9,479 nt of DNA from a bacterium (lineage in GTDB: Bacteria; Krumholzibacteriota; Krumholzibacteriia; Krumholzibacteriales; Krumholzibacteriaceae). The stretch is from the NCBI GenBank assembly GCA_017885175.1, contig JAFNGP010000145.1, positions 1 through 9,479 of the forward strand. The letters run 5' to 3'. The translations under genes and the position numbers were made by a program. Positions 1 through 6,976 of this stretch are shown piece after piece. Position 1 is the stretch's first letter. Each line of letters starts with the position of its first letter. A model generated the notes under the pieces. The model made no database searches. It saw nothing but the letters and a program-made list of their open reading frames with translations, and was not told the origin of the DNA.

Positions 1-1752
1 ATCGTCGCCGCCGCGCAGGAGGAACGCTTCACGCGCCGGAAGCACGATATGGGATTCCCGAAACACGCGATCGCCTTCTGCCTCGATCAGGCGAAGATAC
101 CGGTGGAGGCTCTCGATTACGTGGCCTTCTACGACAAGCCGCTTCTCAAGTTCGAGCGGATTCTGGAAACGTACTTCGCCTCCGCGCCGCGGGGCATTCA
201 GTCGTTTCTCATGGCGGTCCCGCTCTGGATCCGGGAAAAGGCATGGATCCCCGAGCTCATCAAGAGCGAGCTCGGATACGAGGGTACGGTTCTCTTTCCC
301 GAGCATCATCAATCTCATGCCGCGTCGGCGTTCTTCCCGTCCCCGTTCGGGGAGGCGGCTTTCATGACGATGGACGGCGTCGGCGAGAAAACGACCTCGT
401 CGTACGGCGTCGGAGCGGGAAACAGGGTGTCGATTCTCGGCGAGCAGCATTTCCCGCACTCGCTCGGACTCCTCTACAGCGCGTTCACCTATTACACCGG
501 CTTCAAGGTCAATTCGGGAGAGTACAAGGTCATGGGGCTCGCGCCGTACGGGGAGCCGAAGTACGTTCCGGCGATTCTCGAGCACCTGATCGATCTCAAG
601 GATGACGGCTCGTTCAGAATGAACATGGATTATTTCAACTACTGCGCGGGTCTCACGATGACGAGCGGGAAATTTCACAAGCTCTTCGGAGGGCCGCCGC
701 GGAGACCGGAAGGGGAGATGACGCAGCGCGACATGGATCTCGCCCGTTCGATCCAGGACGTCACCGAAGAGGTGATGCTCCGGACGGCGCGGCACGTGCA
801 CGCGGTGACGGGAAAGAAGAACCTCTGTCTCGCGGGAGGAGTCGCCCTCAATTGCGTCGGGAACGGCAGAATCCTGCGCGAGGGTCCGTTCGAGGAGATC
901 TGGATACAGCCGGCGGCGGGGGACGCGGGAGGCGCCCTCGGCGCGGCGCTTTTCGTCTGGCATCAGTATCTCGGTAACGGCCGGGACGCCGGCGGCGCGG
1001 CGGACGGGCAGCGGGGGTCGTATCTCGGGCCCGCTTTCAGCGTCGGCCAGGTCCGGGCGTTTCTCGATAAGCACAAGCTTCCGTACCGCGACATCGGTCA
1101 CGACGCGCTTCCCGAAGCGGTCGCCGGCCTCATTGCGAGCGAGAAGGTCGTGGGATGGTTCCAGGGCCGCATGGAATTCGGACCGCGCGCCCTCGGCAGC
1201 CGGTCGATTCTCGGGGACGCCCGCTCGTCGAAGATGCAGAAGATCATGAACCTCAAGATCAAGTTCCGAGAGAGTTTTCGTCCCTTCGCGCCTTCCGTGC
1301 TCGCGGAGCGCGTCTCCGATTACTTCGAGCTCGGCTGCGAGAGTCCCTACATGCTGCTCGTCGCGGACGTCGTCCCTGCGAGGCGCCGCGCGATGACGGA
1401 GGATGAACGGAGGCTTTTCGGAATCGACAAGCTCAACGTCGTTCGCTCGGAGATTCCCGCGGTGACGCACATCGATTACTCGGCGCGCGTCCAGACGGTG
1501 CATCGCGAAACGAATCCGCTCTATCACCGGCTCATATCCGCGTTCGAGGCGAAAACGGGATGCGCCGTGATCGTCAACACCTCGTTCAACGTGCGGGGGG
1601 AGCCGATCGTCTGCTCTCCGCTCGACGCATATACGTGCTTCATGCGCACCGAAATGGATTACCTCGTCATGGAGAGCTGCATTCTCGACAAGAGGGAGCA
1701 GCCCTCTTTTCACGACGAGATCGACTGGCGGACGACGTACGAGCTTGATTGA
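1..1752 (+). CDS. O-carbamoyltransferase, NodU/SxtI/TobZ family (5' end outside window)
   Basis: Transfers a carbamoyl group from carbamoyl phosphate, through a carbamoyl-adenylate, to a hydroxyl on a sugar or secondary metabolite; soluble. The frame is open from base 1 and the first visible residues (IVAAAQEERFTRRKHD) are the usual N-terminal segment of the family. The true start therefore lies about 20-25 codons upstream, and the ATG at 49 is internal. 583 residues are visible, numbered here from base 1. The N-terminal Kae1/TsaD-like domain has HHQSHA (102-107) and DGVG (125-128), metal- and nucleotide-binding motifs, then LAGGVALNC (277-285). The C-terminal YrdC-like carbamoyltransferase domain starts near 375, with GPRALGSRS (394-402), FRPFAPS and NTSFNVRGEP (526-535). 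All hallmark motifs are present with no frameshift. It heads a set with the SxtJ and DUF5989 genes downstream. The acceptor substrate cannot be told from sequence. Confidence 0.95.
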   Translation: MVAAAQEERFTRRKHDMGFPKHAIAFCLDQAKIPVEALDYVAFYDKPLLKFERILETYFASAPRGIQSFLMAVPLWIREKAWIPELIKSELGYEGTVLFPEHHQSHAASAFFPSPFGEAAFMTMDGVGEKTTSSYGVGAGNRVSILGEQHFPHSLGLLYSAFTYYTGFKVNSGEYKVMGLAPYGEPKYVPAILEHLIDLKDDGSFRMNMDYFNYCAGLTMTSGKFHKLFGGPPRRPEGEMTQRDMDLARSIQDVTEEVMLRTARHVHAVTGKKNLCLAGGVALNCVGNGRILREGPFEEIWIQPAAGDAGGALGAALFVWHQYLGNGRDAGGAADGQRGSYLGPAFSVGQVRAFLDKHKLPYRDIGHDALPEAVAGLIASEKVVGWFQGRMEFGPRALGSRSILGDARSSKMQKIMNLKIKFRESFRPFAPSVLAERVSDYFELGCESPYMLLVADVVPARRRAMTEDERRLFGIDKLNVVRSEIPAVTHIDYSARVQTVHRETNPLYHRLISAFEAKTGCAVIVNTSFNVRGEPIVCSPLDAYTCFMRTEMDYLVMESCILDKREQPSFHDEIDWRTTYELD

Positions 1753-1805
1753 GCGCGAAAGAACGCGGTCGCGCGCAGGATGCGCGATGGCCGGGGAGCA
1801 GACCC

Positions 1806-2243
1806 GTGAGCATCATTCGTGACGTATCGACGGAACTGAATAAGCTCGTGCAGGACCGCGCGACGCTGAGGAAATTCGGCCTTACCATGGCCGCCGCTCT
1901 CGCGTTGATCGGGGTCGCCATGCACTTCGTCGGCCACCATCCGCGGCGGGCCTTCTGGACGTGGGTGGTCGCGGCCGCGTTTCTCTTCTTCGGACTGGTT
2001 GCGCCGCGCGCGCTCAAGGGACTTCATCGCGTATGGATGGGGCTCGCTTTTGTGTTGGGATGGTTCGTCTCCCGCATTATTCTCGGCGCGATCTTCTTCG
2101 GGATCGTGACGCCGATCGGCGTCGTCATGAAGCTCGCGGGCAAGGACGTTCTGCGCGAGAAGATCGATCGGAACGCGGCGACGTACTGGATACCGCGCGA
2201 GAGCGCCGCGGAGGATCCGAAGAGGTGCGAGAAGCCGTTCTGA
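1806..2243 (+). CDS. SxtJ-family membrane protein
   Basis: A 145-residue membrane protein of the SxtJ type, named after the uncharacterised sxtJ product of saxitoxin clusters; its biochemical role is not established. I chose the GTG at 1806 because GGGGAG (1793-1798) sits 7 bases ahead of it. The frame also opens at a TTG at 1749 inside the carbamoyltransferase stop, but those 19 extra codons look non-coding. Hydrophobic segments lie at about 24-41, 51-67 and 76-110, the last long enough for two helices. A basic, polar C-terminal tail follows (KDVLREKIDRN at about 113-123). It starts 53 bases after the carbamoyltransferase stop and ends 17 bases before the DUF5989 gene. This placement between a carbamoyltransferase and a tiny membrane protein is the main support for the name, together with the VVMKLAGKD-type end of the membrane region. 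A role in tethering the transferase to the membrane is inference. Confidence 0.8.
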   Translation: MSIIRDVSTELNKLVQDRATLRKFGLTMAAALALIGVAMHFVGHHPRRAFWTWVVAAAFLFFGLVAPRALKGLHRVWMGLAFVLGWFVSRIILGAIFFGIVTPIGVVMKLAGKDVLREKIDRNAATYWIPRESAAEDPKRCEKPF

Positions 2244-2260
2244 CGTGAAAGGGCGATTCG

Positions 2261-2419
2261 ATGGGGAAGATCGGCATTATCAAAGAGTTCACGCAGTACC
2301 TGTTCAAGAGCAGGAAATGGTGGCTTGCGACGGTCGTGATCATGCTTCTTCTGCTGGGCGCTCTGATCGTCTTGACGCAGGGAAGCGCGATAGCCCCGTT
2401 TATCTACACGCTATTCTAG
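2261..2419 (+). CDS. DUF5989 family small membrane protein (SxtK-like), 52 aa
   Basis: A short complete gene: ATG at 2261, TAG at 2417-2419, with AAAGGG (2248-2253) 7 bases ahead of the start. The protein has a soluble N-terminus (MGKIGIIKEFTQYLFKSRKW), one hydrophobic segment at about residues 21-39 (WLATVVIMLLLLGALIV), and the ending QGSAIAPFIYTLF. The KxxWW motif before the helix and the APFIYTLF terminus are, from memory, the hallmark of DUF5989. The length of about 50 residues is normal for that family. No function is known. In saxitoxin clusters a protein of similar size (SxtK) follows SxtI and SxtJ, and I infer this is its counterpart. It is the last gene before an intrinsic terminator, so it belongs with the carbamoyltransferase and SxtJ genes. 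Confidence 0.85.
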   Translation: MGKIGIIKEFTQYLFKSRKWWLATVVIMLLLLGALIVLTQGSAIAPFIYTLF

Positions 2420-2435
2420 CGAGGATCGGTCCGGC

Positions 2436-2458
2436 GGGCGAGAACGCCCTTTTCTCTT
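2436..2458 (+). terminator. Intrinsic terminator after the carbamoyltransferase-SxtJ-DUF5989 operon
   Basis: A perfect 5-bp GC stem, GGGCG (2436-2440) and CGCCC (2445-2449), closes a four-base AGAA loop and runs directly into TTTTCTCTT (2450-2458). It lies 16 bases after the DUF5989 stop codon. The stem is short but entirely GC, and the U-rich tail is in the right place. Confidence 0.75.
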
Positions 2459-2485
2459 GCCGCCCGCGCATGCTTCATTTACCAT
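2457..2485 (+). promoter_or_regulatory. Candidate promoter for tRNA-Leu (and possibly the glycan operon)
   Basis: TTGCCG (2457-2462) and TACCAT (2480-2485) are separated by 17 bases. They match the housekeeping consensus at 3 of 6 and 4 of 6 positions. Predicted initiation near 2492 is 2-4 bases before the tRNA 5' end. The -35 begins inside the T-tract of the upstream terminator. The consensus match is modest; the position is the stronger argument. Confidence 0.4.
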
Positions 2486-2494
2486 CGCTTCCGT

Positions 2495-2579
2495 GCCGGG
2501 GTGGCGGAACTGGTAGACGCAGCGGACTTAAAATCCGCTGAAGCCGAGCTTCATACCGGTTCGATTCCGGTCCCCGGCA
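2495..2579 (+). tRNA. tRNA-Leu, anticodon UAA
   Basis: An 85-base class II tRNA. The acceptor stem pairs GCCGGGG (2495-2501) with CCCCGGC (2572-2578), with discriminator A at 2579. The D-arm region is GGCGGAACTGGTAGACGC. The anticodon stem GCGGA/TCCGC (2522-2526, 2534-2538) holds the loop CTTAAAA, giving anticodon TAA at 2529-2531. The long variable arm TGAAG/CTTCA (2539-2543, 2549-2553) is typical of Leu. The T arm ACCGG-TTCGATT-CCGGT is canonical. No CCA is encoded (TTTC follows A2579), so the 3' end must be completed by a nucleotidyltransferase such as the one encoded at 7014. It decodes UUA and, by wobble, UUG. Confidence 0.97.
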
Positions 2580-2605
2580 TTTCTTTAGTCCTGCGAGGTT
2601 TCCGG

Positions 2606-3466
2606 ATGTATCAGGGATCGCTTTCGATAATTATTCCCGCGTACAACGAGGAGCGGGGGCTCGATCTCGCGCTCGGCCGCCTGATGCCGGTCGCCCGCGA
2701 AAAACGCTACGAGGTCATCGTCATCGACGACGGCTCCACGGACAAGACCGCGGCGGTGGCGGCGCGCCATGGCGCGAGGGTCGTGGCGCATCCGGGCAAC
2801 AAGGGGTACGGGGCGGCGCTCAAAACGGGGATCAGGAGCGCTTCGCACGAGCTGATTCTCATGATGGATTCGGACGGTCAGCACGATCCGTCGATGATCA
2901 ACGCGCTTCTCCGGGAAATGGACCGGTACGACATGGTCGTGGCGGCGAGAAGAAAAATGGTCGGGTTCCGCGCGCCCGGGAAGAAGCTGCTGTCGATGGT
3001 CGCCAATTTTCTGTGCGGCGTCAAGATACCCGACCTCAATTCGGGCTTGCGGGTCTTCAGGAAGAGCGCGATCAAGAGCTTTCTTCACTTCTGCCCGAAC
3101 GGTTTTTCGTTCACGACGACGATTACCCTCGCGTACCTGCGCGAAGGATACAGCGTCAAATACGTCCCCATTGACGTCGAGAAGAGGATCGGGCGCGCGA
3201 GCACCGTCGCCTTTCTGCGGGACGGCTACGGGGCCTTCATGCTCATCGTGCGCGTCATCGTGCTCTTCAACCCTTTGAAGGTATTCATACCGGCGGCTCT
3301 CGTGCTCTTCACGCTCGGTTGCGCGTTCACCATCTACGGCATCATCGCGTTCCACAAGGTGCCGAACACGGGAGTGCTCACGATCCTCTCGGGAATCCTG
3401 CTCTTCTTCATGGGCATCCTCGCGGACCAGATCTCCGCGATCAGGCGGGAACGTCGATTCGATTGA
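2606..3466 (+). CDS. GT2-family glycosyltransferase with C-terminal membrane helices (DPM1/polyprenyl-phosphate type)
   Basis: An inverting GT-A glycosyltransferase of 286 residues, probably moving a sugar from a nucleotide donor to a polyprenyl phosphate on the cytoplasmic membrane face. Motifs in order: PAYNE (11-15), DDGSTD (41-46) for nucleotide binding, NKGYGAALKTG (65-75), the metal-binding DSDGQH (88-93), and DLNSGLRVFR (143-152) in the acceptor region. Two hydrophobic stretches follow, at about 222-247 and 257-275, then a basic tail (ADQISAIRRERR). I chose the ATG at 2606, with GCGAGG (2593-2598) upstream, because the open frame upstream of it is the tRNA gene. It is first in a five-gene operon, and the next gene starts 16 bases after its stop. 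The closest functional class is dolichyl/undecaprenyl-phosphate mannosyl- or glucosyltransferase; the sugar cannot be read from sequence. Confidence 0.9.
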   Translation: MYQGSLSIIIPAYNEERGLDLALGRLMPVAREKRYEVIVIDDGSTDKTAAVAARHGARVVAHPGNKGYGAALKTGIRSASHELILMMDSDGQHDPSMINALLREMDRYDMVVAARRKMVGFRAPGKKLLSMVANFLCGVKIPDLNSGLRVFRKSAIKSFLHFCPNGFSFTTTITLAYLREGYSVKYVPIDVEKRIGRASTVAFLRDGYGAFMLIVRVIVLFNPLKVFIPAALVLFTLGCAFTIYGIIAFHKVPNTGVLTILSGILLFFMGILADQISAIRRERRFD

Positions 3467-3482
3467 CCGCCGCGGGCACGGA

Positions 3483-4475
3483 ATGAAATTCATCGGCTCC
3501 AAATGGGTGCAAATTCTCTTTCAGGCGGTCGGCGTAGCTCTCTTCGCCGTCATCCTCACGCGGGTCGATCTCGGGAAGATATGGATAGCGTACCGCCACA
3601 TCAAGCTTTCCCACGCGCTCTCCGGAATCGCGCTGCTCTTCGTTCTCACGCTTCTCAAGAGTCTCAGGTGGAGACGAATCGTCTCGTCGCAGGGGATAGA
3701 GGTTCCGGTCTTCATGGCGTTCAGGATATACGCCGCTTCCCTCTATCTCGGCGTCGTGACGCCGGGGCATATCGGGGATTTTGCGAAGAGTCTCTACCTC
3801 GCGGGGCGAGGGATGGCGACCGGCAAGGCGATATTCAGCTCGCTGGCCGACCGTCTTTTCGATATCGTGTTTCTTGCCGTGATCGGGTACGCGAGCCTGC
3901 TTTTCTTCCCGGGTATTTTCACGAATCAGCTCCTCATGAGCTCCGTGCTGCTCGCCCTCGTCGCGATCGCCGTCGCCGCGCTTGCGTGCAGGAGGGAATT
4001 TCTCAAACGTTTCGTGCGGAAGTTCATTTCGGGAATGCCCAATCGGGGAATCCGGGCGAGCATCGATCGGATCGCCACGGAGAGCATCGGCGATTTCGGA
4101 CTCCTCGGGATCCGGACGTCGGCGATCGCGGCGCTGCTTACCCTGGCCGCCTGGACGGCGCATTATCTCTTCTTCATCATTTTCGCGAAAGCGCTCGGGC
4201 TCGAGGCGTCGGTTCCCGTTCTGATCGTATCGGTGTCTGCCGCCGTATTCGTCTCCCTGATTCCCGTTTCGCTGTCGGGGCTCGGCACCCGGGATCTCGC
4301 GCTCATCCTCATATTCAGCAGGGCGGGCCTCAGCCGCGAGGCGGCGGTGACCTTTTCGTTCGCGTTCATTCTCGTCTATCTCATACAGGGATTCACGGGG
4401 CTTTTATGTTGGCTGAGCGTTCCGCTCCATTCGAAGAAGGCACCCGAGGCGCCCGTCGAACAGGGGGTACTATGA
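3483..4475 (+). CDS. Lysylphosphatidylglycerol synthase/flippase TM-domain protein (UPF0104/AglD type)
   Basis: A 330-residue polytopic inner-membrane protein with about eight hydrophobic segments. The family (MprF flippase-domain type, also AglD) is linked to lipid or lipid-linked-sugar transfer across membranes. Family signatures seen: [10 protein letters not shown] (58-67) after the second helix, [14 protein letters not shown] (93-106), DRLFDI (123-128), and [14 protein letters not shown] (263-276), the counterpart of the usual P-G-G-L-G-x-R-E-A motif. The MprF aminoacyltransferase domain is absent, as in most stand-alone members. The start ATG at 3483 has only a weak upstream GGGCACGGA. 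Its stop overlaps the next start as ATGA (4472-4475), indicating translational coupling. Beside a polyprenyl-phosphate glycosyltransferase, a role in flipping or modifying the lipid-linked sugar is a reasonable inference. Confidence 0.88.
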   Translation: MKFIGSKWVQILFQAVGVALFAVILTRVDLGKIWIAYRHIKLSHALSGIALLFVLTLLKSLRWRRIVSSQGIEVPVFMAFRIYAASLYLGVVTPGHIGDFAKSLYLAGRGMATGKAIFSSLADRLFDIVFLAVIGYASLLFFPGIFTNQLLMSSVLLALVAIAVAALACRREFLKRFVRKFISGMPNRGIRASIDRIATESIGDFGLLGIRTSAIAALLTLAAWTAHYLFFIIFAKALGLEASVPVLIVSVSAAVFVSLIPVSLSGLGTRDLALILIFSRAGLSREAAVTFSFAFILVYLIQGFTGLLCWLSVPLHSKKAPEAPVEQGVL

Positions 4476-4963
4476 ACGAGATCGGTGAGAGACACCATAA
4501 TTCCCCTTCGGGGTTCTGGAGGGGTTTCCTCGGGCACTGCGCGTATTACGTGAGCTGGCCGCATACGCTCGCCTCGTGGCTGCACAAGATCCGCGGGGTG
4601 AGAATCGCGCATCCGTACCGGGTCCGGATCGCGGCGAACGTCCTCATCGATTCGCTCTACCCGGAGCTCGTCGAGATCGAGGACGACGTATTTCTCACGC
4701 GCGGGGTCGTGATCGTCGCGCATCTCACCCCGACCCCCTTCCTGAGGAAGTTCATCGGGGGGACCGAGTTCAAGAAGGTTCGCATCGCGCGGGGAGCGTA
4801 CATCGGAGTCAACGCGATCATCCTTCCCGGCGTGACCGTCGGCGAGGGATGCATCGTGGGGGCCGGATCGGTCGTCACGAAGGACGTCCCGCCGTACAGC
4901 GTCGCCGTGGGGAATCCGGCGCGCGTCATACGGAAGGTGACCGACGGGGAAGGGGCGCGTTGA
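4472..4963 (+). CDS. Hexapeptide-repeat (LbH) acyltransferase, probable O-acetyltransferase
   Basis: A 163-residue trimeric left-handed beta-helix acyltransferase. These enzymes usually move acetyl from acetyl-CoA to a sugar hydroxyl or amine. Imperfect hexapeptide turns run from about residue 50 ([10 protein letters not shown]) through [16 protein letters not shown] (69-84). They continue after an insertion ([15 protein letters not shown], 86-100) with [19 protein letters not shown] (103-121) and [18 protein letters not shown] (123-140). The classic family ending [12 protein letters not shown] (144-155) follows. H84 is the candidate catalytic base. The N-terminal 45 residues contain a hydrophobic, aromatic stretch ([16 protein letters not shown]) that may touch the membrane. 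The start is the ATG of the ATGA overlap with the upstream gene; the next gene begins one base after the stop. The acceptor is unknown but is likely the product of the neighbouring glycosyltransferase. Confidence 0.88.
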   Translation: MNEIGERHHNSPSGFWRGFLGHCAYYVSWPHTLASWLHKIRGVRIAHPYRVRIAANVLIDSLYPELVEIEDDVFLTRGVVIVAHLTPTPFLRKFIGGTEFKKVRIARGAYIGVNAIILPGVTVGEGCIVGAGSVVTKDVPPYSVAVGNPARVIRKVTDGEGAR

Positions 4964-4964
4964 G

Positions 4965-5687
4965 ATGGGCCGGCACGCCAATCGCTTTTCCATGGACGCC
5001 GTGCGCCTGTTCTGGGACGGCGTCGCCGGCGAATACGGCGAGGAGAACGAACGCGTCGAGAGGATACATACGCAGCGATTCAGGGAGGCGCTCAAGCGAT
5101 TGACGCTTCGGCCCGGCATGACGATGCTCAACGTGTGGTCCCGGACGGGAAGCGCCGTTCCCTATCTGCGCGGGGCGTGCGCCGGTATCGTGCTCGTGAA
5201 CGCGGAGCTTTCGCGCCGAATGTTGAGCCAGGCGTCGCGGCTCCATCCGGGCGAGAATTTCGTTCAAAGCTCCCTGCATGAATTGCCCTTCGGCGCGGCG
5301 GTCTTCGACGCGGTTCTCTCGCTCGAGACGCTCGAGCACGTGCCCGATCCGTTTCTGTTTCTCGCGGAGCTGCGTCGGGTGCTCGTCCCCGGCGGCGCTC
5401 TCGTGATGAGCCTCCCGCCGAGCGCCGTCGAATGGACGGCGGTTTTGAACAATCGCCTCAAATTCCACCACGGAGAGGGCCCCCACCGTTTCCTCGCGCC
5501 GGTCGTGGTGAAACGCATGCTCGGCGAGGCCGGATGCGAGCTCCTGGAGCACCGGGGGACGCTCTTCGCGCCGCTCAAGGGAGCGTTTTTCGAATCGCTC
5601 GATACGAGGCTGAGCGCGCTGTTCGCGGACGGGCCGTTCGCCCAGCTCGGCCTGAGGCAATTCTATGTCTGCAAAGCTCCCCGTTGA
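4965..5687 (+). CDS. Class I SAM-dependent methyltransferase-like protein with atypical motif I
   Basis: A 240-residue protein with the Methyltransf_11 layout. Clear motifs are FDAVLSLETLEHVPDP (114-129), the usual post-II region, and LRRVLVPGGALVMSLP (136-151), motif III. Motif I, where SAM-binding proteins have D-x-G-x-G-x-G, reads LNVWSRTG (55-62): the first two glycines are replaced by W and R and only the last remains. The acidic residue after strand 2 is kept (NAELS, 79-83, E81). The fold is therefore likely, but SAM binding is uncertain. GGAAGGGG (4948-4955) precedes the ATG by 9 bases. The gene follows the acyltransferase by one base and its end overlaps the next gene by 23 bases. It could be a working sugar or lipid methyltransferase of a divergent subfamily, or a non-catalytic relative. 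Confidence 0.82.
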   Translation: MGRHANRFSMDAVRLFWDGVAGEYGEENERVERIHTQRFREALKRLTLRPGMTMLNVWSRTGSAVPYLRGACAGIVLVNAELSRRMLSQASRLHPGENFVQSSLHELPFGAAVFDAVLSLETLEHVPDPFLFLAELRRVLVPGGALVMSLPPSAVEWTAVLNNRLKFHHGEGPHRFLAPVVVKRMLGEAGCELLEHRGTLFAPLKGAFFESLDTRLSALFADGPFAQLGLRQFYVCKAPR

Positions 5688-6972
5688 GATACTCATCGAG
5701 ACGGTGGTGAATGCCGGTCTCTGCACGAGGTGCGGGACATGCGTGGGCGCGTGTCCGGCGGGCAACATCGCCATCGAGGACCCGCTCGGCGCGTGTCTCC
5801 CGGCCGCGGCCGACGCGTGCACGTCCTGCGGGCTGTGCCTCGAGTGCTGCCCGGGCGCCTCGGTGGATTTTGCGCCTCTCGAGAAGGTTCTGTTCGGGGG
5901 CGCCGCGCCGAACCGCCTTCTCGGCGTCGTGCGGGGCGCGTATATCGCCCATGCGTCGGACGCCGCCGTCAGACGGAGAGGCTCGAGCGGGGGCGTCGTG
6001 ACGGCGATGCTCCTCGATCTCGTGGGGCGCGGCGAGTCGCGCGGCGCGGTACTCTTCGGGCCGCATCGGGAAGAGCCGTGGCGGGGATGGGGACGAATCG
6101 CCTCGAGCGCGGAAGAGATCGCCGCGGCGGCCCAAAGCCGCTATCATCTCAGTCCGCTCAATACCGCGCTCGGCGAGATGCCCGACGCGAAGGGAGATTA
6201 CGCGTACGTAGGCCTTCCGTGTCAGATTCACGGTCTGAGAAAGCTCCAGGCGGCCGGCTGGGGGCGGGCGGGCCCCGGGTTTTCCCCGGTAATCGGGATA
6301 TACTGCGGGAACAATCTCTACTACGAGGCGACGCGCGTGATGCTGAGGAAGCTCGGCGTGAACCGCCCCGAGGACCTCTCCGCCCTCTCGTACCGCGAGG
6401 GAGCGTGGCCCGGCTCTTTCGCGGCCCGGACGGCGGACGGAGCCGTGCGCTCGATCTCGAAGCTCGACTTCAACCAGGTCATACCGTTCTTCATCAACCG
6501 GAGATGTCTCTTCTGCGTCGATCTCGCGAACGAGCTCGCCGACCTCTCCGTCGGAGACGGATGGGCGAAGGAGGGGAGCGGGACCGACGGCTGGTCTGTC
6601 GTGCTTGTCCGCACGGAGACGGGGGAGCGCCTGTTCGACCGCGCGGTGCGTTCGCGCGTCATCGAGGCGGAGCCGATAACCGTCGAGGCGGCGGAACGGA
6701 TGCATTCGCACGCCTTCGATCTCAAGAAGACCGGGTCGTTTCTGAGGCTTCGCCTGTGGAGAGGGTGGGGATGCGCCGTGCCGCGGTACGATCGCTCCGG
6801 CCCCCGGGCGACGGCCGGCCGGCGGCTGTTCGAGCTCGTGCTCTCCCTGCAATTCGCCGTCGCTTCCTCATGGGCCGGGCGGGCCGTGTACCGGGCGCTT
6901 CCGGCCCGGGCGCTCGGCGGCCTTTTCAGGCTACTGAGAAAACGATGGATGCGATCGACGGCGCGTCGCTAA
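5665..6972 (+). CDS. FrhB-type coenzyme F420 hydrogenase/dehydrogenase beta-subunit family Fe-S flavoprotein
   Basis: A 435-residue cytosolic redox protein. The N-terminal ferredoxin domain binds two 4Fe-4S clusters: C20-x2-C23-x2-C26-x3-C30-P and C52-x2-C55-x2-C58-x3-C62-P. The FrhB N- and C-terminal domains follow, with RRGSSGGVVTAML (104-116), GLPCQIHGLR (183-192), IYCGNNLYY (212-220) and CLFCVDLANELADLSVGDGW (281-300), whose cysteines often hold a third cluster. Family members reduce or oxidise F420 or other electron carriers with FAD. Homologues also occur in polysaccharide clusters, where the substrate is mostly undefined. The C-terminal 75 residues are basic and partly hydrophobic and match nothing I recognise. 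The ATG at 5665 lies inside the preceding gene and has TGAGG (5653-5657) 7 bases ahead. It is the last gene of the operon; I see no clear intrinsic terminator after it. Confidence 0.9.
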   Translation: MSAKLPVEILIETVVNAGLCTRCGTCVGACPAGNIAIEDPLGACLPAAADACTSCGLCLECCPGASVDFAPLEKVLFGGAAPNRLLGVVRGAYIAHASDAAVRRRGSSGGVVTAMLLDLVGRGESRGAVLFGPHREEPWRGWGRIASSAEEIAAAAQSRYHLSPLNTALGEMPDAKGDYAYVGLPCQIHGLRKLQAAGWGRAGPGFSPVIGIYCGNNLYYEATRVMLRKLGVNRPEDLSALSYREGAWPGSFAARTADGAVRSISKLDFNQVIPFFINRRCLFCVDLANELADLSVGDGWAKEGSGTDGWSVVLVRTETGERLFDRAVRSRVIEAEPITVEAAERMHSHAFDLKKTGSFLRLRLWRGWGCAVPRYDRSGPRATAGRRLFELVLSLQFAVASSWAGRAVYRALPARALGGLFRLLRKRWMRSTARR

Positions 6973-6976
6973 AAGG

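Noticed and set aside
1749..1805. Longer SxtJ start at TTG 1749 overlapping the carbamoyltransferase stop
   Set aside because: The 19 extra residues are charged and unlike the family, while GTG 1806 has a GGGGAG ribosome binding site 7 bases upstream.
1..2419. A saxitoxin-type toxin biosynthesis cluster
   Set aside because: Only the I-J-K-like set is present; no polyketide, amidinotransferase or dioxygenase genes are seen, and the downstream genes are of glycan type.
2245..2541. 98-codon frame crossing the DUF5989 gene, terminator and tRNA
   Set aside because: It runs through an intrinsic terminator and a tRNA and has no recognisable protein features; the DUF5989 frame explains the region.
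2501..2605. Longer start for the glycosyltransferase
   Set aside because: The added codons are the body of the tRNA-Leu gene; family alignment begins at the ATG at 2606.
3503..4471. Upstream extension of the acyltransferase frame over the flippase-like gene
   Set aside because: The residues before 4472 are an Arg-rich out-of-frame reading of the membrane-protein gene; the ATGA overlap gives a natural start.
5575..6852. Long minus-strand open frame (425 codons) opposite the FrhB-type gene
   Set aside because: A low-complexity Arg/Pro/Ala-rich shadow of GC-rich codons; the plus frame has full family motifs.
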